From contig NC_088297.1 in assembly GCF_032854445.1 (NCBI RefSeq), positions 7,241,375-7,305,374 on the forward strand: a stretch of 64,000 nt of DNA, in the 5' to 3' direction. Below, in pieces: positions 35,523 through 47,096 of this stretch. A model generated the notes under the pieces. The model searched no databases. It saw nothing but the letters and a program-made list of their open reading frames with translations, and was not told where the DNA came from. The position numbers and the translations under genes are program-made. Position 1 is the first letter of the stretch, and each line of letters begins with the position of its first letter. The stretch comes from Liolophura sinensis (lineage: Eukaryota; Mollusca; Polyplacophora; Chitonida; Chitonidae).

Positions 35523-35972
35523 CTTAGAAAATACATATATACAGCAGTATCTCAAAGAACTTGTTTTATTATGCGTAAATGAGCATAGCCCACAACCACT
35601 GCACCGTTCAGGAATTGTGCCCATCTTAAGTCCCTACCCCGACAATACATGGGGCACATGTCAGGTAATGATTACTGTTCTAGCCTCATTTCTGAAAAAT
35701 GACACTCCATAAGTATACAAAAAAAATATCCAATACTTGAGGTGGTAGCAATCGCCTGTTCGGAGAATGTGATAACTGATCCATGGCGAACTGAGTAATC
35801 AGAAGCTTAGATAGAATTATCATAACTCTCCATAAATTAAGATAATATAAGTTAAATCAAAGTTTAGAATGATTTTACAAATAAGTATCACAATAATAAC
35901 AGGCACGAGTACTGGATAAGCGAATATGGATTTTTCGACCTAAACCTCCACCATAATCTCTGTAACACTTGC

Positions 35973-36065
35973 CTTTGATTGAATCCTTTCGATCCAAGCG
36001 TAATGCCATGCAGAAATGCTCAGGATATCGCCAGACATATAACTTAATTGACGACAGGATTGTAT
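35973..36065 (-). CDS. GAREM: GAREM-like gene, CABIT-region exon
   Basis: The acceptor TTCCTGCTTTTGACAG is strong. In the phase inherited from the upstream exon it reads DTILSSIKLYVWRYPEHF and continues CMALRLDRKDSIK. Two donors are possible. AAAG|GCAAGT at 35,972 is a GC-type site with otherwise ideal consensus and pairs in phase with the 35,550 acceptor. AA|GTGTTA at 35,968 is a weak GT site and pairs in phase with the 35,522 acceptor. The call rests on phase continuity and splice signals, not on a recognised motif. Confidence 0.65.
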
Positions 36066-36154
36066 CTGTCAAAAGCAGGAAACGTTTTTCCAGCCTTTGA
36101 AATCAGAACACGACATAAATGAGGGAAGGTGAAGTCCAGTTTTCTATTGCTTAC

Positions 36155-36319
36155 CTGAACTACCAGAAATGCCGTGGTAATCTAGAGACGAAGCCACTTT
36201 GTCAAGCTCCAACAGGAAAGCTTTCCAATTCAAAGATTTGTCATCAAAACCTTTACCAACAGCCAATCGCACGTCCCCAAGACTGGACGGTATCATACGG
36301 ACCCGGGTCTCTAACTTAT
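36155..36319 (-). CDS. GAREM: GAREM-like gene, CABIT-region exon
   Basis: Acceptor TGTCTTTTTTCAG, donor G|GTAAGC, length 165 bp, entering and leaving in phase 1. It reads KLETRVRMIPSSLGDVRLAV and continues GKGFDDKSLNWKAFLLELDK. It joins in frame to the exons at 37,147 and 36,065. Position and phase fit the second half of the CABIT domain. Confidence 0.8.
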
Positions 36320-36504
36320 CTGAAAAAAGACATTCAAATCGCATAATCAGTTCATGTTGGTTGACTGTAGCGACATTTATGTTGACAGTTAAACACCGCG
36401 GAGTTAGTCGTGTTGTGTCTGTTACTGTATTTATTTACTAATGATTTATGTATTAATGCAAACAGTAGCAACCATCTTACATACAGTTCAGCACAAGTCT
36501 ACGT

Positions 36505-36610
36505 GGCCGTGTTAGCGCTGCACACTCACACCGAATCCTCTCAGTAGTACGGCCGCTGTGAGTCATACTGGATTCCTCCCACTCTAATGCTGGCCGCTGG
36601 TATGGAGAAT
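36505..36610 (+). mobile_element. SINE fragment in GAREM-like intron
   Basis: GTGTTAGCGCTGCACACTC and TCCTCCCACTCTAATGCTGGCCGCTGGTAT match the SINE body; the head and the AAAT tail are lost. It lies antisense to the gene. Confidence 0.65.
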
Positions 36611-37146
36611 GGTGTCAATGTTGGTGTTGGTGTACAGATAATCTTTTTGGTTTTGTTCAGCTATTCATTTCACCTGAGGTCCCGTGACATGGCGCTATGT
36701 TTAGTTTTCAGTACATCTTCGCGATGAAGTTACTTTTAAGATTTAGACCTCTTAAATGCGAGAATGTATATTTTATTTGGGAATATCCATGGTTTAAGCT
36801 TGGGAAATTTCTATGTAAGTAGTCTCGCAGAAAGGTTTCATGCTTGGTTCAGTTAGTTTCACTACATTTTAGGAGACTTAATGTAAATATGCCCCTCCTA
36901 TCTTTGTAGCAGGCTTCGTGGTCATGTCTTGAAGAAGATGAACTTTTAAATATATAAATTTGGGAATATTTGTGTATATGTCGCTATGTCCGTTTAACTT
37001 AGTCTATCGGTTGAAGTAACGCACTGGCCAAGGATGCCCATTATGGCCCTTGCTCCATCGTGCCGTTTACCTCGTAGTGAACAGGAGAAAGACTCTCCAC
37101 TTTACCATTCGACTGTACAACTCTTGAATTTAAGAGACAGGCTTAC

Positions 37147-37314
37147 CCACAAGGATACAATTGACCAGTAGATAGCTTTGCTCGAATTGGGAATCAAGAC
37201 GGAAAACGGAAAAATCTTGATCTTCAGGTGTCACGAGAGTGACGTTTGGGAGACGAACTTTAAAAGGCAGCTCAGTCTTGTCCAGTAGGGATTTCAGTGT
37301 AGACGGCGGAGAGA
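37147..37314 (-). CDS. GAREM: GAREM-like gene, CABIT-region exon
   Basis: Acceptor CCTTCCAG, donor G|GTAAGC, 168 bp. It reads STLKSLLDKTELPFKVRLPN and ends QSYLLVNCILV. The segment LLDKTELPFKVRLP matches the conserved CABIT piece seen in GAREM1 (a leucine/valine pair, K-T, LP-V-V-P), recalled from the family. Phase 1 at both ends allows clean joining to its neighbours. Confidence 0.85.
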
Positions 37315-37674
37315 CTGGAAGGGAATGTTATATACAAGTAACACTTTATTCAAATATAAAGAATATAATGGTGATGTATAATATAGTTTGCAATATTGCA
37401 TAACATTGCAAGAATATCAGCAATTCACTATGGTAATGATTCACCCTACCAGATACAGCGGTAGCAGTTCTCAATGAAATTGATCCCGTTCTCAGTGAAA
37501 TTGATCTGGTTCGCAGTGATACTGATCCTCTCTGAGAATTCCTCGTGTTTTGCTAAAACCCAATTGTGTTGCCAAAGGCAGATATAATTTTCCCCTTCTG
37601 TGCATAGTCCTAAAGTGATAATTTAGCCATCTCTTTTAGACAATAATTCCAGAGCAACTGACAATAACACTTAC

Positions 37675-37807
37675 CGGAAGTATTCTGTCCAGCCTTCACG
37701 ACAAGTTCCAGCATTTTATCAAAGTTTATTGGCAAACTCAGGGGCTGGCCATACATATCCTGTCCCATTAAACGCTTCTGTCGAGAATGGGTATGGACCC
37801 GAAGGAT
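37675..37807 (-). CDS. GAREM: GAREM-like gene, CABIT-region exon
   Basis: Acceptor CACTTGTTATAG, donor CCG|GTAAGT, 133 bp, starting in phase 0. It reads ILRVHTHSRQKRLMGQDMYG, then QPLSLPINFDKMLELVVKAG. The join of basic HTHSRQKR to a short LSLP segment is typical of CABIT domains. The preceding exon is not found: the family has about 100 more residues between this exon and the N-terminal piece at 42.4 kb. Confidence 0.8.
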
Positions 37808-37954
37808 CTATAACAAGTGGCATGTGCACAATTAAAAAATGGAAAACGCAGATATGAGCAGAAAAGTGTTGATCACACTGTCTTATAACAAGAAGGTGGT
37901 GACCCTAACTGGACGTATTTTAAACTGTGGCAGGTTAAAAGGACTATAACTCAC

Positions 37955-38240
37955 ACAACGCACAATACGCGACAGAATGAAAGGCGAACTGTACGCCACA
38001 CAACACAGAGCGAACTGTACTGCACACAATGGAAAGCGACCTACACGCTACGCACAACTGTACATTACAACATGGACACAACCTTTAATGCACATAATGC
38101 AAAGCTAACTTTACTTCTCACAATGTAGAGCAATTTTTAACCACACAGTTTTGTAGAACGAATTCCAAACAAGAGAGTGAGGAGCAAATTCTATACTAAA
38201 ACTATGTAGAACAAACTGACAATGCAAAATGCAAAAAGTG
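37955..38240. repeat. Degenerate ~28-bp tandem repeat
   Basis: Loose repeats of GCGAACTGTAC-N-CACACAATG type (GGCGAACTGTACGCCACAC, GAGCGAACTGTACTGCACAC, AAGCGACCTACACGCTACGC, AAGCTAACTTTACTTCTCAC). Lengths vary from 26 to 35 bp. It lies within the long intron near the 37.8-kb exon. Confidence 0.55.
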
Positions 38241-38282
38241 AATGGTACAGCAGAGTTTAGAGGCCTACAACTGTGCACCACA

Positions 38283-38510
38283 TAATTTATTTATTTATTT
38301 ATTTATTTATTTGATTGGTGTTTTACGCCGTACTCAAGAATATTTGGAAGGTCCGTACGTGGGAAGGTCTGCAGCAACCTGCGGATGGTCGTGGGTTTCA
38401 TCCCGGCTCTGCCCGGTTTCCACCCACCATAATGCTGGCCGCCGTCGTATAAGTGAAATGTTCTTGTGTACGGCGTAAAACACCAATGAAATAAATAAAT
38501 CAATCAAAAA
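38283..38510. mobile_element. SINE with inverted tails at both ends
   Basis: It starts with (TTTA)n-TTGATTGGTGTTTTACGCCG, an inverted tail, and then reads forward GGAAGGTCTGCAGCAACCTG...CCACCATAATGCTGGCCGCC...TACGGCGTAAAACACCAATG. The two ends form an inverted repeat of about 30 bp, so the segment looks like a foldback although each half is SINE-derived. Confidence 0.75.
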
Positions 38511-38681
38511 TATTGTGCGGACGAGTAGTTATACGTGCTTGGATATAAATGAACAAGAGGATAAAATGGGTAATTTAGCCTTAGTTAAGTTTTTCTAAAA
38601 CTCTAAATGATTTTCAATGGTGCGGTTTCTGACAAGAGCATAACACATCGCCCATTGCACCCATTCGGATGTATATCTTTA

Positions 38682-38711
38682 CATACTGTCACATACTGTC
38701 ACATACTGTCA
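38682..38711 (+). repeat. 11-bp tandem repeat x3
   Basis: ACATACTGTC(A) three times in a row. Confidence 0.8.
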
Positions 38712-39063
38712 GCCTGGCTTTTGTCGTTGTATGTAATGTAATCGCTCAATGTAAATTCGGATGCGACCCCATACATAAAGAGTATGTCAATGTTATCAAG
38801 CACAGTATTCAATTTGTATTATCATATAGTCATCATACACTGAGCGTGTGATGCAAATTCTTTGTAATCAGTTCTTTTTCTTTAGTTTTCTGCTTTAAAG
38901 ATGTTTGTTCTCAATACCTTCATGTAGTCTGCTTTTTTATTTTTTTGTTTTATTTTCATACCTTTACATATGCGATTCAAAATTTTTTATTCTGTCTCAC
39001 CACACAGACATAGTGCTGATGCGTTCACCTTAACGTATGGAAACAATTCGTTTTCTTCGCCTC

Positions 39064-39064
39064 G

Positions 39065-39130
<66 letters not shown>
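39064..39130 (+). repeat. TA dinucleotide microsatellite (~31 repeats)
   Basis: Uninterrupted TA run just upstream of the decayed CR1-like element, in the long GAREM-like intron. It can form a cruciform and its length is probably polymorphic. Confidence 0.95.
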
Positions 39131-39133
<3 letters not shown>

Positions 39134-39519
39134 TGTACTAAAAATGTGTATTATAACTTAAATATTTTACATATTTTGGATAATTATAATTATTGAGAAA
39201 TAAACTTTCTGGATACATTGTTGGTGCCTATTATCGATCTGACTTACATGTACAAGATTTCAGATCGAAAGTAAATCAATTTGTGATATGATATGCTGTA
39301 AACATTTTGAAACAAATGAAAAGAAAATCTTTTGTTAAATCAGTTACTTATGATGACATACGATGTGTAATTATATATACGAGTTCATGTCTTAATGTTT
39401 CTATTATCGCTGTTCTCTCTCTGTACTATGTAATCAGCATTAATCTTTAATTACATATATGACTTCGATGTGCGCATGTAATATACGTGCAAATCCAGTA
39501 CATCCGGATTAACATAACT

Positions 39520-41330
39520 TTAGATATTTGTCGTTTCATGCCTGTAGCTTATTTGCTCAAAGCAATCTCAGAATTTCTAAACTAGACGAGGTATATATTT
39601 TGTTATGTAACGAATATAGCTATAATATGATTTGTTTATCTGAAACCTGGTTAAGTGCTGGCGTTACCGATAAAACTGTCAACATAAATGGCTACGTTAC
39701 AGAAAGAAAAGATAGACATGGCGGAAGAGTAAGCGATTTACTACAGGTCGTCGTTTATCAAAATTCCATGATAAGTGTTCAGTTGGTCTACGTACCACGA
39801 TAGGAGTGAATTAAATATTAAGCTGTTTGATACTATTGCGTGTAAACATTTATTTCAATTAATAAAGAAAACGACAAGATATAGGGATGGAAGTTCACAT
39901 ATTTTAGATTTAATTCTTACAGATAGTTACAGTTAGGTTAATGAATATGGAGTACGTTTAGTCCATGGCCAATCTTGACCACTGTTTGCTGTATTGTACC
40001 TTAAATATTCTTGTAACTGATGAACCAAAAGTGTATAATAGATGTAAATGAGATTATAATTGTACAGATTTAACACGACTTCACTCAATCTTCTCTTCAA
40101 CGCCTTGGGAGCACGACGTTATACCCCAAGCACTCAATCTTTGATGATGTTGATCATAAGTTTTTTGTATGCAAACAATTTGTTTTTATACTGTTCCGAA
40201 GCAATACCTAATAAGCAAGCAACAATACGTCCAGTGGATAATCAATGGATGAAAAATGATGTTTGTTGCAACTTAAGACTGTTTCAAGAATGTAAGAGAA
40301 CAAAATCGGAAGAAGACAGATTTCAATTTTATATATCAAGGAAGGAATCTAATATCGATAAGAGAAATGTGATGTCAAGACACAGAGAAAACTTTTAAAG
40401 TTTTCTAGTTCCAGTTCAGACATCAAAGCTTACTGATCTGCAAAGAAATCTCTTCCGGGTTCAAAAGTGAAGCCACATATCCCTTCTTCCATTAATAATG
40501 ATAAAAATGTAACGAGTGATATTGAAAAAATAAATGAATTCCGTAGATTTTCCACAAGCCATTCAACTGTTCCGTTATTAATCTAACCTCTGATGATTTA
40601 TCTTACCGATTCACGCCTTAGCAATATAGAGAAATGTGAAAAGGGTGTTAGTGACCTTTGAAAATTAAAAATTTGAAAAACCTCTGGCACTGATGGAATT
40701 AATAACTTTATACTAAAAAATTCAAGAAAATATAGCACAGTATCTAGTTAGACTCTAATCTTTTCACTTCAATCTATATAGAAAAGACCGTGTTTTTTAA
40801 GAAAGGAGATAGACAGAAGATCTCACATTACAGGTTCTATATAAATGTATGAATACTGAACTTCTTATACCCTTCTAATACCCTGATATTCTGGATTACT
40901 ACATGGCGACTCGTCAGTATGTCAGCTGACAAAAGTTGCGCACGATTTATACACAAGTCTGGATAATGGTATTGATAGGTGTTTTGTTTTCTTAGATGTA
41001 ACCAACGCTTATCATAAAGTCTGAGATGACGGTCTTTTGCTTGAACTGTAGCAACTGGTTAATGGAGAACCGCTGTTTAACATGGATCAAAAACTATCAA
41101 AAAAACTAGACTAAAAAAAGACAAAAAGTTCATTTAAATACAATAAAACTTGACATATATCCTGAGCAACCCGGAGTTCCCCAAGGCTCTGTTCTAGGCC
41201 AGCTTCCTTTTTTTGCGTTTTGTAAACGTTGTTGCGAATGCGAATATTAAATTTAATATCAACGTCTTTGCGAATGACATATCTTTATTTGAAGAGATTA
41301 TTGACTCACTATATCTGAAAACTATATCCG
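39520..41330 (+). pseudogene. Decayed CR1-like non-LTR retrotransposon
   Basis: Pieces in order: endonuclease ICLSETWLSAGVTDKTVNIN (39,629-39,690) and TRYRDGSSHILDLILTDS (39,868-39,925); linker ATIRPVDNQWMKND (40,220-40,262); RT pieces SGTDGINNFILKNS (40,690-40,730), FLDVTNAYHKV (about 40,985), PGVPQGSVLG (41,170-41,200) and FANDISLF, where F/YADD is expected (about 41,268-41,290). One of the two catalytic aspartates is changed to N and the frame is broken many times. It lies antisense in the long intron of the GAREM-like gene. There is no RNase H, unlike the other two retrotransposons in the window. A SINE tail (GCACGACGTTATACCCCAAG, about 40,110-40,135) interrupts it. Confidence 0.75.
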
Positions 41331-42290
41331 AATAAAATTAAAAAGCAGAAACCTTTAGGCTCTATTTATACATCACAGGATTTGATCACTTCATGGAGTA
41401 TATGTGCCAGCCTAAATTTTGGAGAACAAGAGCGGTATTTATTACGAGATTTGTCATCATTTTTCTGTTCTGTGAATTCACTATGTTCCCCTGTAAACAC
41501 AGATTTCTATACATCTTTTAGAAGGACCGAGGTTTCTTACGCAGACAGCTCTCTAGAGAAGCTTATTGTCTCTCTAAATACTTTTCCAGATTTAAGGAGT
41601 GTCAAAGTTAACCTAATATTTGGATTTCATTTTCTCTGGTATGCACACTATCTGTAGAAAGCTTTCCACATTTGTACTAGTGCTAGTAGCCAATGACACT
41701 GTCCGATGAATATGTCTTCCCAGACTGCGACGCAATGTTTAAACCATCCACATAGACAGTGGCTGTTATCAGTTTAGTATTTTGTCAGACAATCATAGGA
41801 TTGCAGTGGTCACCCATAGTACACAGATATTTAATCGTGGGTAGAGAATATTTGGGACACCAAAGTCCACTCCAGCGGGTTGGTTCTCGAACTCATCATA
41901 ATGCAGTTTTTTTTACTACAATAGTTCAAAATTTGCTCAGCCATTCACAGGGGTGCAATTGCCACGCATAATACACCTACTGTCAAATTCATATTACAAT
42001 TTACATATCAAAGACCGTAACACACTGACAGCGTCTAGCGCCGCAACGATGTACAACTTTATTTCATATTAACTCACTACTTTGCAATCTTTATGCATAT
42101 GATAAACAGTCATATTTATGGCAGTATAATAATTTTGGCCTTTCTTTGATGATTTAATGGCAAGATCTTAGAACTATCTAATTAGGAAATAATATCTCTG
42201 TATGACAGTGTCGTTCTTATTCATTTAGTTTTAGAGGCTAGTATTTGAACGTATCACCTCACTTGAAAATTATGCAGGTTTACGAACCAC
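41331..42290. other. Intron sequence, nothing identified
   Basis: Holds short open frames (41,382-41,657; 41,759-41,971) without domains. I looked here on the minus strand for the missing CABIT exon and did not find it. Confidence 0.5.
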
Positions 42291-42542
42291 TTAATCAGGC
42301 GAGCTATCCTTGTTCTCTAAAAGACTGTTTAAGTCTTTGCTATCACACTTCTCCAAGGGGTAAGCTCTAATCATTAGACCACTGACCTCATGTGTGCTGA
42401 TAGAATCCACCAGGTAGTCTCCATGGAAACCTTGTGTCACTTTAACTATCTGGGGCATTTTTTTTCCATAAGCTGACAGGAACTCGTTGATGGTGTAGTC
42501 ATGTGACCACACAATGTGATCCGTCTTGGTCTGAAACGCCAT
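42291..42542 (-). CDS. GAREM: GAREM-like gene, candidate first coding exon
   Basis: It starts MAFQTKTDHIVWSHDYTINE and continues FLSAYGKKMPQIVKVTQGF. The W-S...LL-YxxPQI order fits the start of GAREM/CABIT proteins. The frame is open to a stop at 42,291, but real coding probably ends at a donor, either CATGAG|GTCAGT (exon end 42,387, phase 0) or GAGAA|GTGTGA (exon end 42,349, phase 2). Upstream, TTTCTAG before about 42,563 could be an acceptor in the same frame, so the ATG may lie in an internal exon. Distance to the next found exon is about 4.6 kb. Confidence 0.6.
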   Translation of the reverse strand: MAFQTKTDHIVWSHDYTINEFLSAYGKKMPQIVKVTQGFHGDYLVDSISTHEVSGLMIRAYPLEKCDSKDLNSLLENKDSSPD

Positions 42543-42569
42543 AACCTCGTGCTCCTGCTTCGTCTAGAA

Positions 42570-45500
42570 AGCCACAGTTTTGGATTGTTTTTCTACAAAA
42601 TTAAGGCACTTGAAATTAACAGTTATAATCACAAAATAAGCAGGAATTGAGTTAAACACTTATTTGGATACAGAGGTATCGATTGTGTGATAATAACTCG
42701 GCGGAGCTGGTTGAAGAGACTTTTACCCGCGTTAGGCGTTCCACTCTACTTAGGCAAATAGTGCCGTGGCCGGCTAGATGTTTTATTATTGTATTTCATT
42801 TAAATATCTCTGGCACAATTTGGAACTACTTCATTAATATCAATAGGGCGGGTGAATGTATGGTACAGTCAAATTTGTCACTGATTTGAACACAGTGGGG
42901 ATCGATTTGGCTAAGCCATAGTGAAAATGTTTAAATATCTAGAGTGTTAAATGCGGAGATTTTCTCGACGATGTATATGTAACTCTACCATTAAAGTTCT
43001 TGTGTTTACCTCTATATTTAATATGTAGCTTTCATGGAACGCGATTCAAACCAGTAGGGCCTGTCTGTGCGTGACTGTGATCTGCTTTTAGGTTTGCTTA
43101 ATAACGCCAGCAAACATAAAATACAGTAGTATCCAGCAGTAGAAATATAGAAACGTTGACTTTGTCGGGTTAGATGGATATAGGCTGACATGCACGTTCC
43201 AGGACTGGGTATGATTTTCAACCTGAATACGATTTGCTTCAGTGTATCATAGAGTTGACTATTTTGTCCAAATGAGGGTTGTTAAAATTACTAATAATAA
43301 GTGCCTACACATTTAAACTTAAATAACGGTAAAACAACTGTCAAGCTAGTATACTTTAGAGGGTTTCTGCCAGCAATTGGTCCTTAGAACATTACACTGC
43401 AGACAGGTTATATGTGCCGATTGAGTGCAAGATGAGAATGTAGGCAAGTTTATATTAACAACAATCAATCAACTAACTGCCTTTAAGCCCTTTGTACCCC
43501 ATGATGGACGTTCTTGTGAGGGTTAAGAAAAAGTTTTTAATATGACCAATGCATTTACATATTTTGGCAAACAGATACAACACAGTACTGATTTATGACT
43601 AGACAGCATAAACAGTATTACGTCCCACGTGCACCTGATGAGTCACTTCAGTTTTAGAAAATAGGTAACTAAACGCTTTACAAACTGGTTTAAGTGGGCG
43701 CAGGTTTTGTGTTTATGATAAAAGACCTAGAGCAGATTAAACCATAGTCAAGCTACACTAGTGTTACCCCGCATTCATAGATTCGAGTCCCATTGAACTA
43801 CCTATTTACCTATAACGTGGTTTAATGAATACACACTTTGTACCTTCTTGCTCTTCCTGGTGACATTTCGCAACGTTTGCGGTGATAATCCATACAAGGG
43901 AAGGACAATGTCCATACACTGTGTTCAGCAATGCGAGTATAAGTAGGACGACGAGCCATATTTCTACTATGATACAGGATTTCACCACCTATTAGATCGC
44001 TTAGAACAGTAGATCGCTATCTGGACCTTTATATTCTGGCATTTAATCAAGTGAACAAGACTGAAAATGTCTATGTGAGAAGGTTTGCTGTAGACCTATA
44101 TCATGTGAAACTCTCATGATAAGAGATATTACCACCATATATTACCCTGGCGTCTAATATCAACTTAGCGTCTTCTCCTTTCTTTCATAATTTCAGTCAC
44201 GCACGTATTGCGAACCCGTCAGAACAACTAATCTGATGTCTCCAGTCTTACTTAACCAGAACAAATAATTGCATAAATCTTTACAAAATGCTAAACTTTA
44301 TATTTATGCATGTCTCGTCATAAGAGGCTTCATGATACGTGTAAATGATACGCGTTTCTCTCTAAAGCATGACTGTCTATTTACATTTATAAAAATTATT
44401 TCATAATTTAAATGGAACTGACATTCAGCTTTATCGGTATATTTCACAAAGCATACACCAAAGGCAATCTTAGTGATTGGTAAATATGATCTTTATGACC
44501 TGAGTATGGAGTACTTACATGTAGCACGTGATGTGGCCTGCCATAGCCCAAACAGTTTATCACCTTCTTCTTGGGGTGAAAAACTGGCCGTAAACTACAT
44601 TTTCGTAAGGCACCAGCGGATAGTCTTACAACTTTAACATATAGGCCTCATAGCACCATGGCTAATGTAGAAATGACAAATTTCATTGCGCTATAATTGC
44701 TGGGTTACATTGACAACAGTCGATAACATGAACACGATCCAAAGTGGCCAGTCCTCGGGATCCGTAGTCCACCAGCAGTCAGAGTTAATACAGGTTTACG
44801 CAGTAAAAACTACAGCATAAGGCCTAAAATCAATAGTAGCGATTTACCATATGACTTACCATAAATCACGATCGTTGAACAGACAAATTATGTTTCTTTT
44901 TGGCTTCACTATCTCCAGAAGGCGAAACAACCTAGACGTAATTATAAACAGAGTCTGCCCAACATACCCTTAAGTCGTGTACATGAAAGCAGATATCTTC
45001 CGCTTTGCTGCAATATGACCCGCCAAAGGCTCAGACTAGTTACCTGTAGTTATTCGCCGTTAATAGGTACTCCTTCATTCCTACCTCACTAGGGGCCTAT
45101 ATGTTTTCAGCCTAAGACTTGCTTTACAATTTTTCAGTGTGAATTATAGAGTTATGTAGGTCATGGGGCCGCACGTCCTTACTCTGCGTGCTTGTCAACC
45201 TTCAGGCCGCATGTATTCCTGCACTTGAATGTCTTTGTTCACATGTAGAGTACAGATCCGTATAATACAATATTTGAAATTAGCTACTAAGGAACGTCAT
45301 GTAATACCAGTACATTACAAACATATCTGCTATACTCAACACTGTGATTTATACAACACGTGTTGGATCCTGAAGGAGTTGAGGCCCGTCGCAATCACAG
45401 CCTACAAAAACAGACAATACTGGAGCAATTGTCCGAACTTTCTCGTTCACATTGACGGATATGACTTGGTTTTGCAGTGCATGGCGCTATCGGTGGATAA

Positions 45501-47002
45501 TAATGTTGTTAATATATGTAACCCTCATGTAATTCACCAGCTACTATGTTATTCAATGAATTACAACTTCAACTTCCCGTATCATTATCTGTTAGATATA
45601 CTAGCTACAGCATATCAAGCAGCAGTTATTGCCCTTTGTTTGCTCTTGCGTTAGAAGCAGATTTTACTTCCATAAGCGAAGGTCACGTTATTTTCTGTGA
45701 TTATTTGAAGCATCCATTTGTACATCCACGCCAGGGAGATTTACTCTTCAGGTAGAGTACACATCAAAATGTCTGCTTAACGTGGTGGTAAGTATTACGA
45801 TGTTTTGATAAGTTTATACAAGCGAACATTCCAAAGTAACGACAAATGGACACTCCATGACAGACTTGTGTTCATATGACAAACGGTGTAGCCGAAGATT
45901 GTTTATTGACATGTTTTGATGTGATATGGTTTTAAGCCTAACCTCAGTTAATTTGTGTTTGCTCTGAACTTATGTATGCACTGAAGAACAATGTTGCTAA
46001 TTACTGTTTATGTGGTTAAATGAGTTGGAATGAATATTGACCCACCACTGGGTGGGGGGTGGTGGGGGGGGGGGATTGCGTAAAGCCAGACTAAGTGTAA
46101 TGATGGAGACATAACACACTCAGTAATGTAAAGTTATAGAGTTATATCGAGTGATATTTACTACACACAGAGAAAATTGTGATCAGTGTAACTGTAATGT
46201 TTATATTTTGTTTCTTGCAGAACAACATTGTATGGCCACATTTTATGTGAAAATACAGTTCCAAAAAAATCTCCGCTGACGTCATTACGAGTCGTTTATC
46301 GCATTATCCGTACCATTATCAGTGAATGCCAATGTTTTAGCTTTTTTTTTGTTTAGCTTTTTTTTTAACCAACACGACTAAAGTACGTGTACAATCAAGT
46401 TTATCACTCAGGTATTGTCAGGCCTTGACAAGTTATGTTAAGGGTTTCAGTAGAGTCTTAAATCATCCCATCAAATGAACAGTTACTCTAGTACTATCAT
46501 ATTTATCTGGAAGGAAGCTTGCAATGTGTGCAGTGGTTGAATATATAGTGTACATAATTGCAGCTGTCTTACTCACAGTTGTTGATAACTTGTCGGTGTA
46601 GATTCTCCGGGCAAGTTTTGTGATTCAACGTGGGGCGGTGAAATAAACCCCAAGTGGTAGACTCAAATTTTGCTAACCACCTGGAAGAAATACAGTCTAT
46701 TCAGTTCTGAAGAGAACAAAATTGGAAGATAAAATCGCGTACTTACAGTTTACAGTAGTTTTATATTCCCTATGGAATACATTGTGGACATCTTGAAAGG
46801 CACCTTGGATGGTTGTGTTTATATCATGTGGAACTCATGATTATTATGCGCTTAAATTGCTAGGTTACATTGTTTATTTGTATGTGGCATGTTATGAGCA
46901 AGACAGATCAAATAGTAATTACTTTAATTCTTTGACCTTTTCGCATGTTTTCAAGGTATTTTTTCAAGCATATTCCGAGGGCATTATTCTGTGTGGACTG
47001 TA
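42570..47002. other. Intergenic or upstream region, no supported gene
   Basis: AT-rich. The largest open frame (45,229-45,654, plus strand, 141 codons) has no recognisable domain, signal or conserved motif. A G-rich run at 46,050-46,074 (GGGTGGGGGGTGGTGGGGGG) could form a quadruplex. The region may include 5' untranslated exons or the promoter of the GAREM-like gene, but I see no clear site. Confidence 0.5.
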
Positions 47003-47096
47003 GTTGCCGCTACACCTAAAAAGGTATTGGTCGAAGAGCAGAGCGGTTTGCACCATTAAATTTCTCGTCACAAAATACATCGGATTAGCTTCTTTT
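47003..47096 (+). repeat. Isolated fragment of the ~550-bp satellite
   Basis: CCGCTACACCTAAAAAGG, TATTGGTCGAAGAGCAGAGC, CTCGTCACAAAATACATCGG and ATTAGCTTCTTT match the main array from 50.2 kb. Confidence 0.8.

Noticed and set aside
43801-43988. Minus-strand hydrophobic segment resembling a signal peptide (IWLVVLLILALLNTVYG)
   Set aside because: No ATG in that frame (it opens with GTG after a TAG) and no supporting exons; kept only as a curiosity.
45229-45654. 141-codon plus-strand open frame
   Set aside because: No domain, no splice support, no homologue I can recognise; length is within chance for this window.
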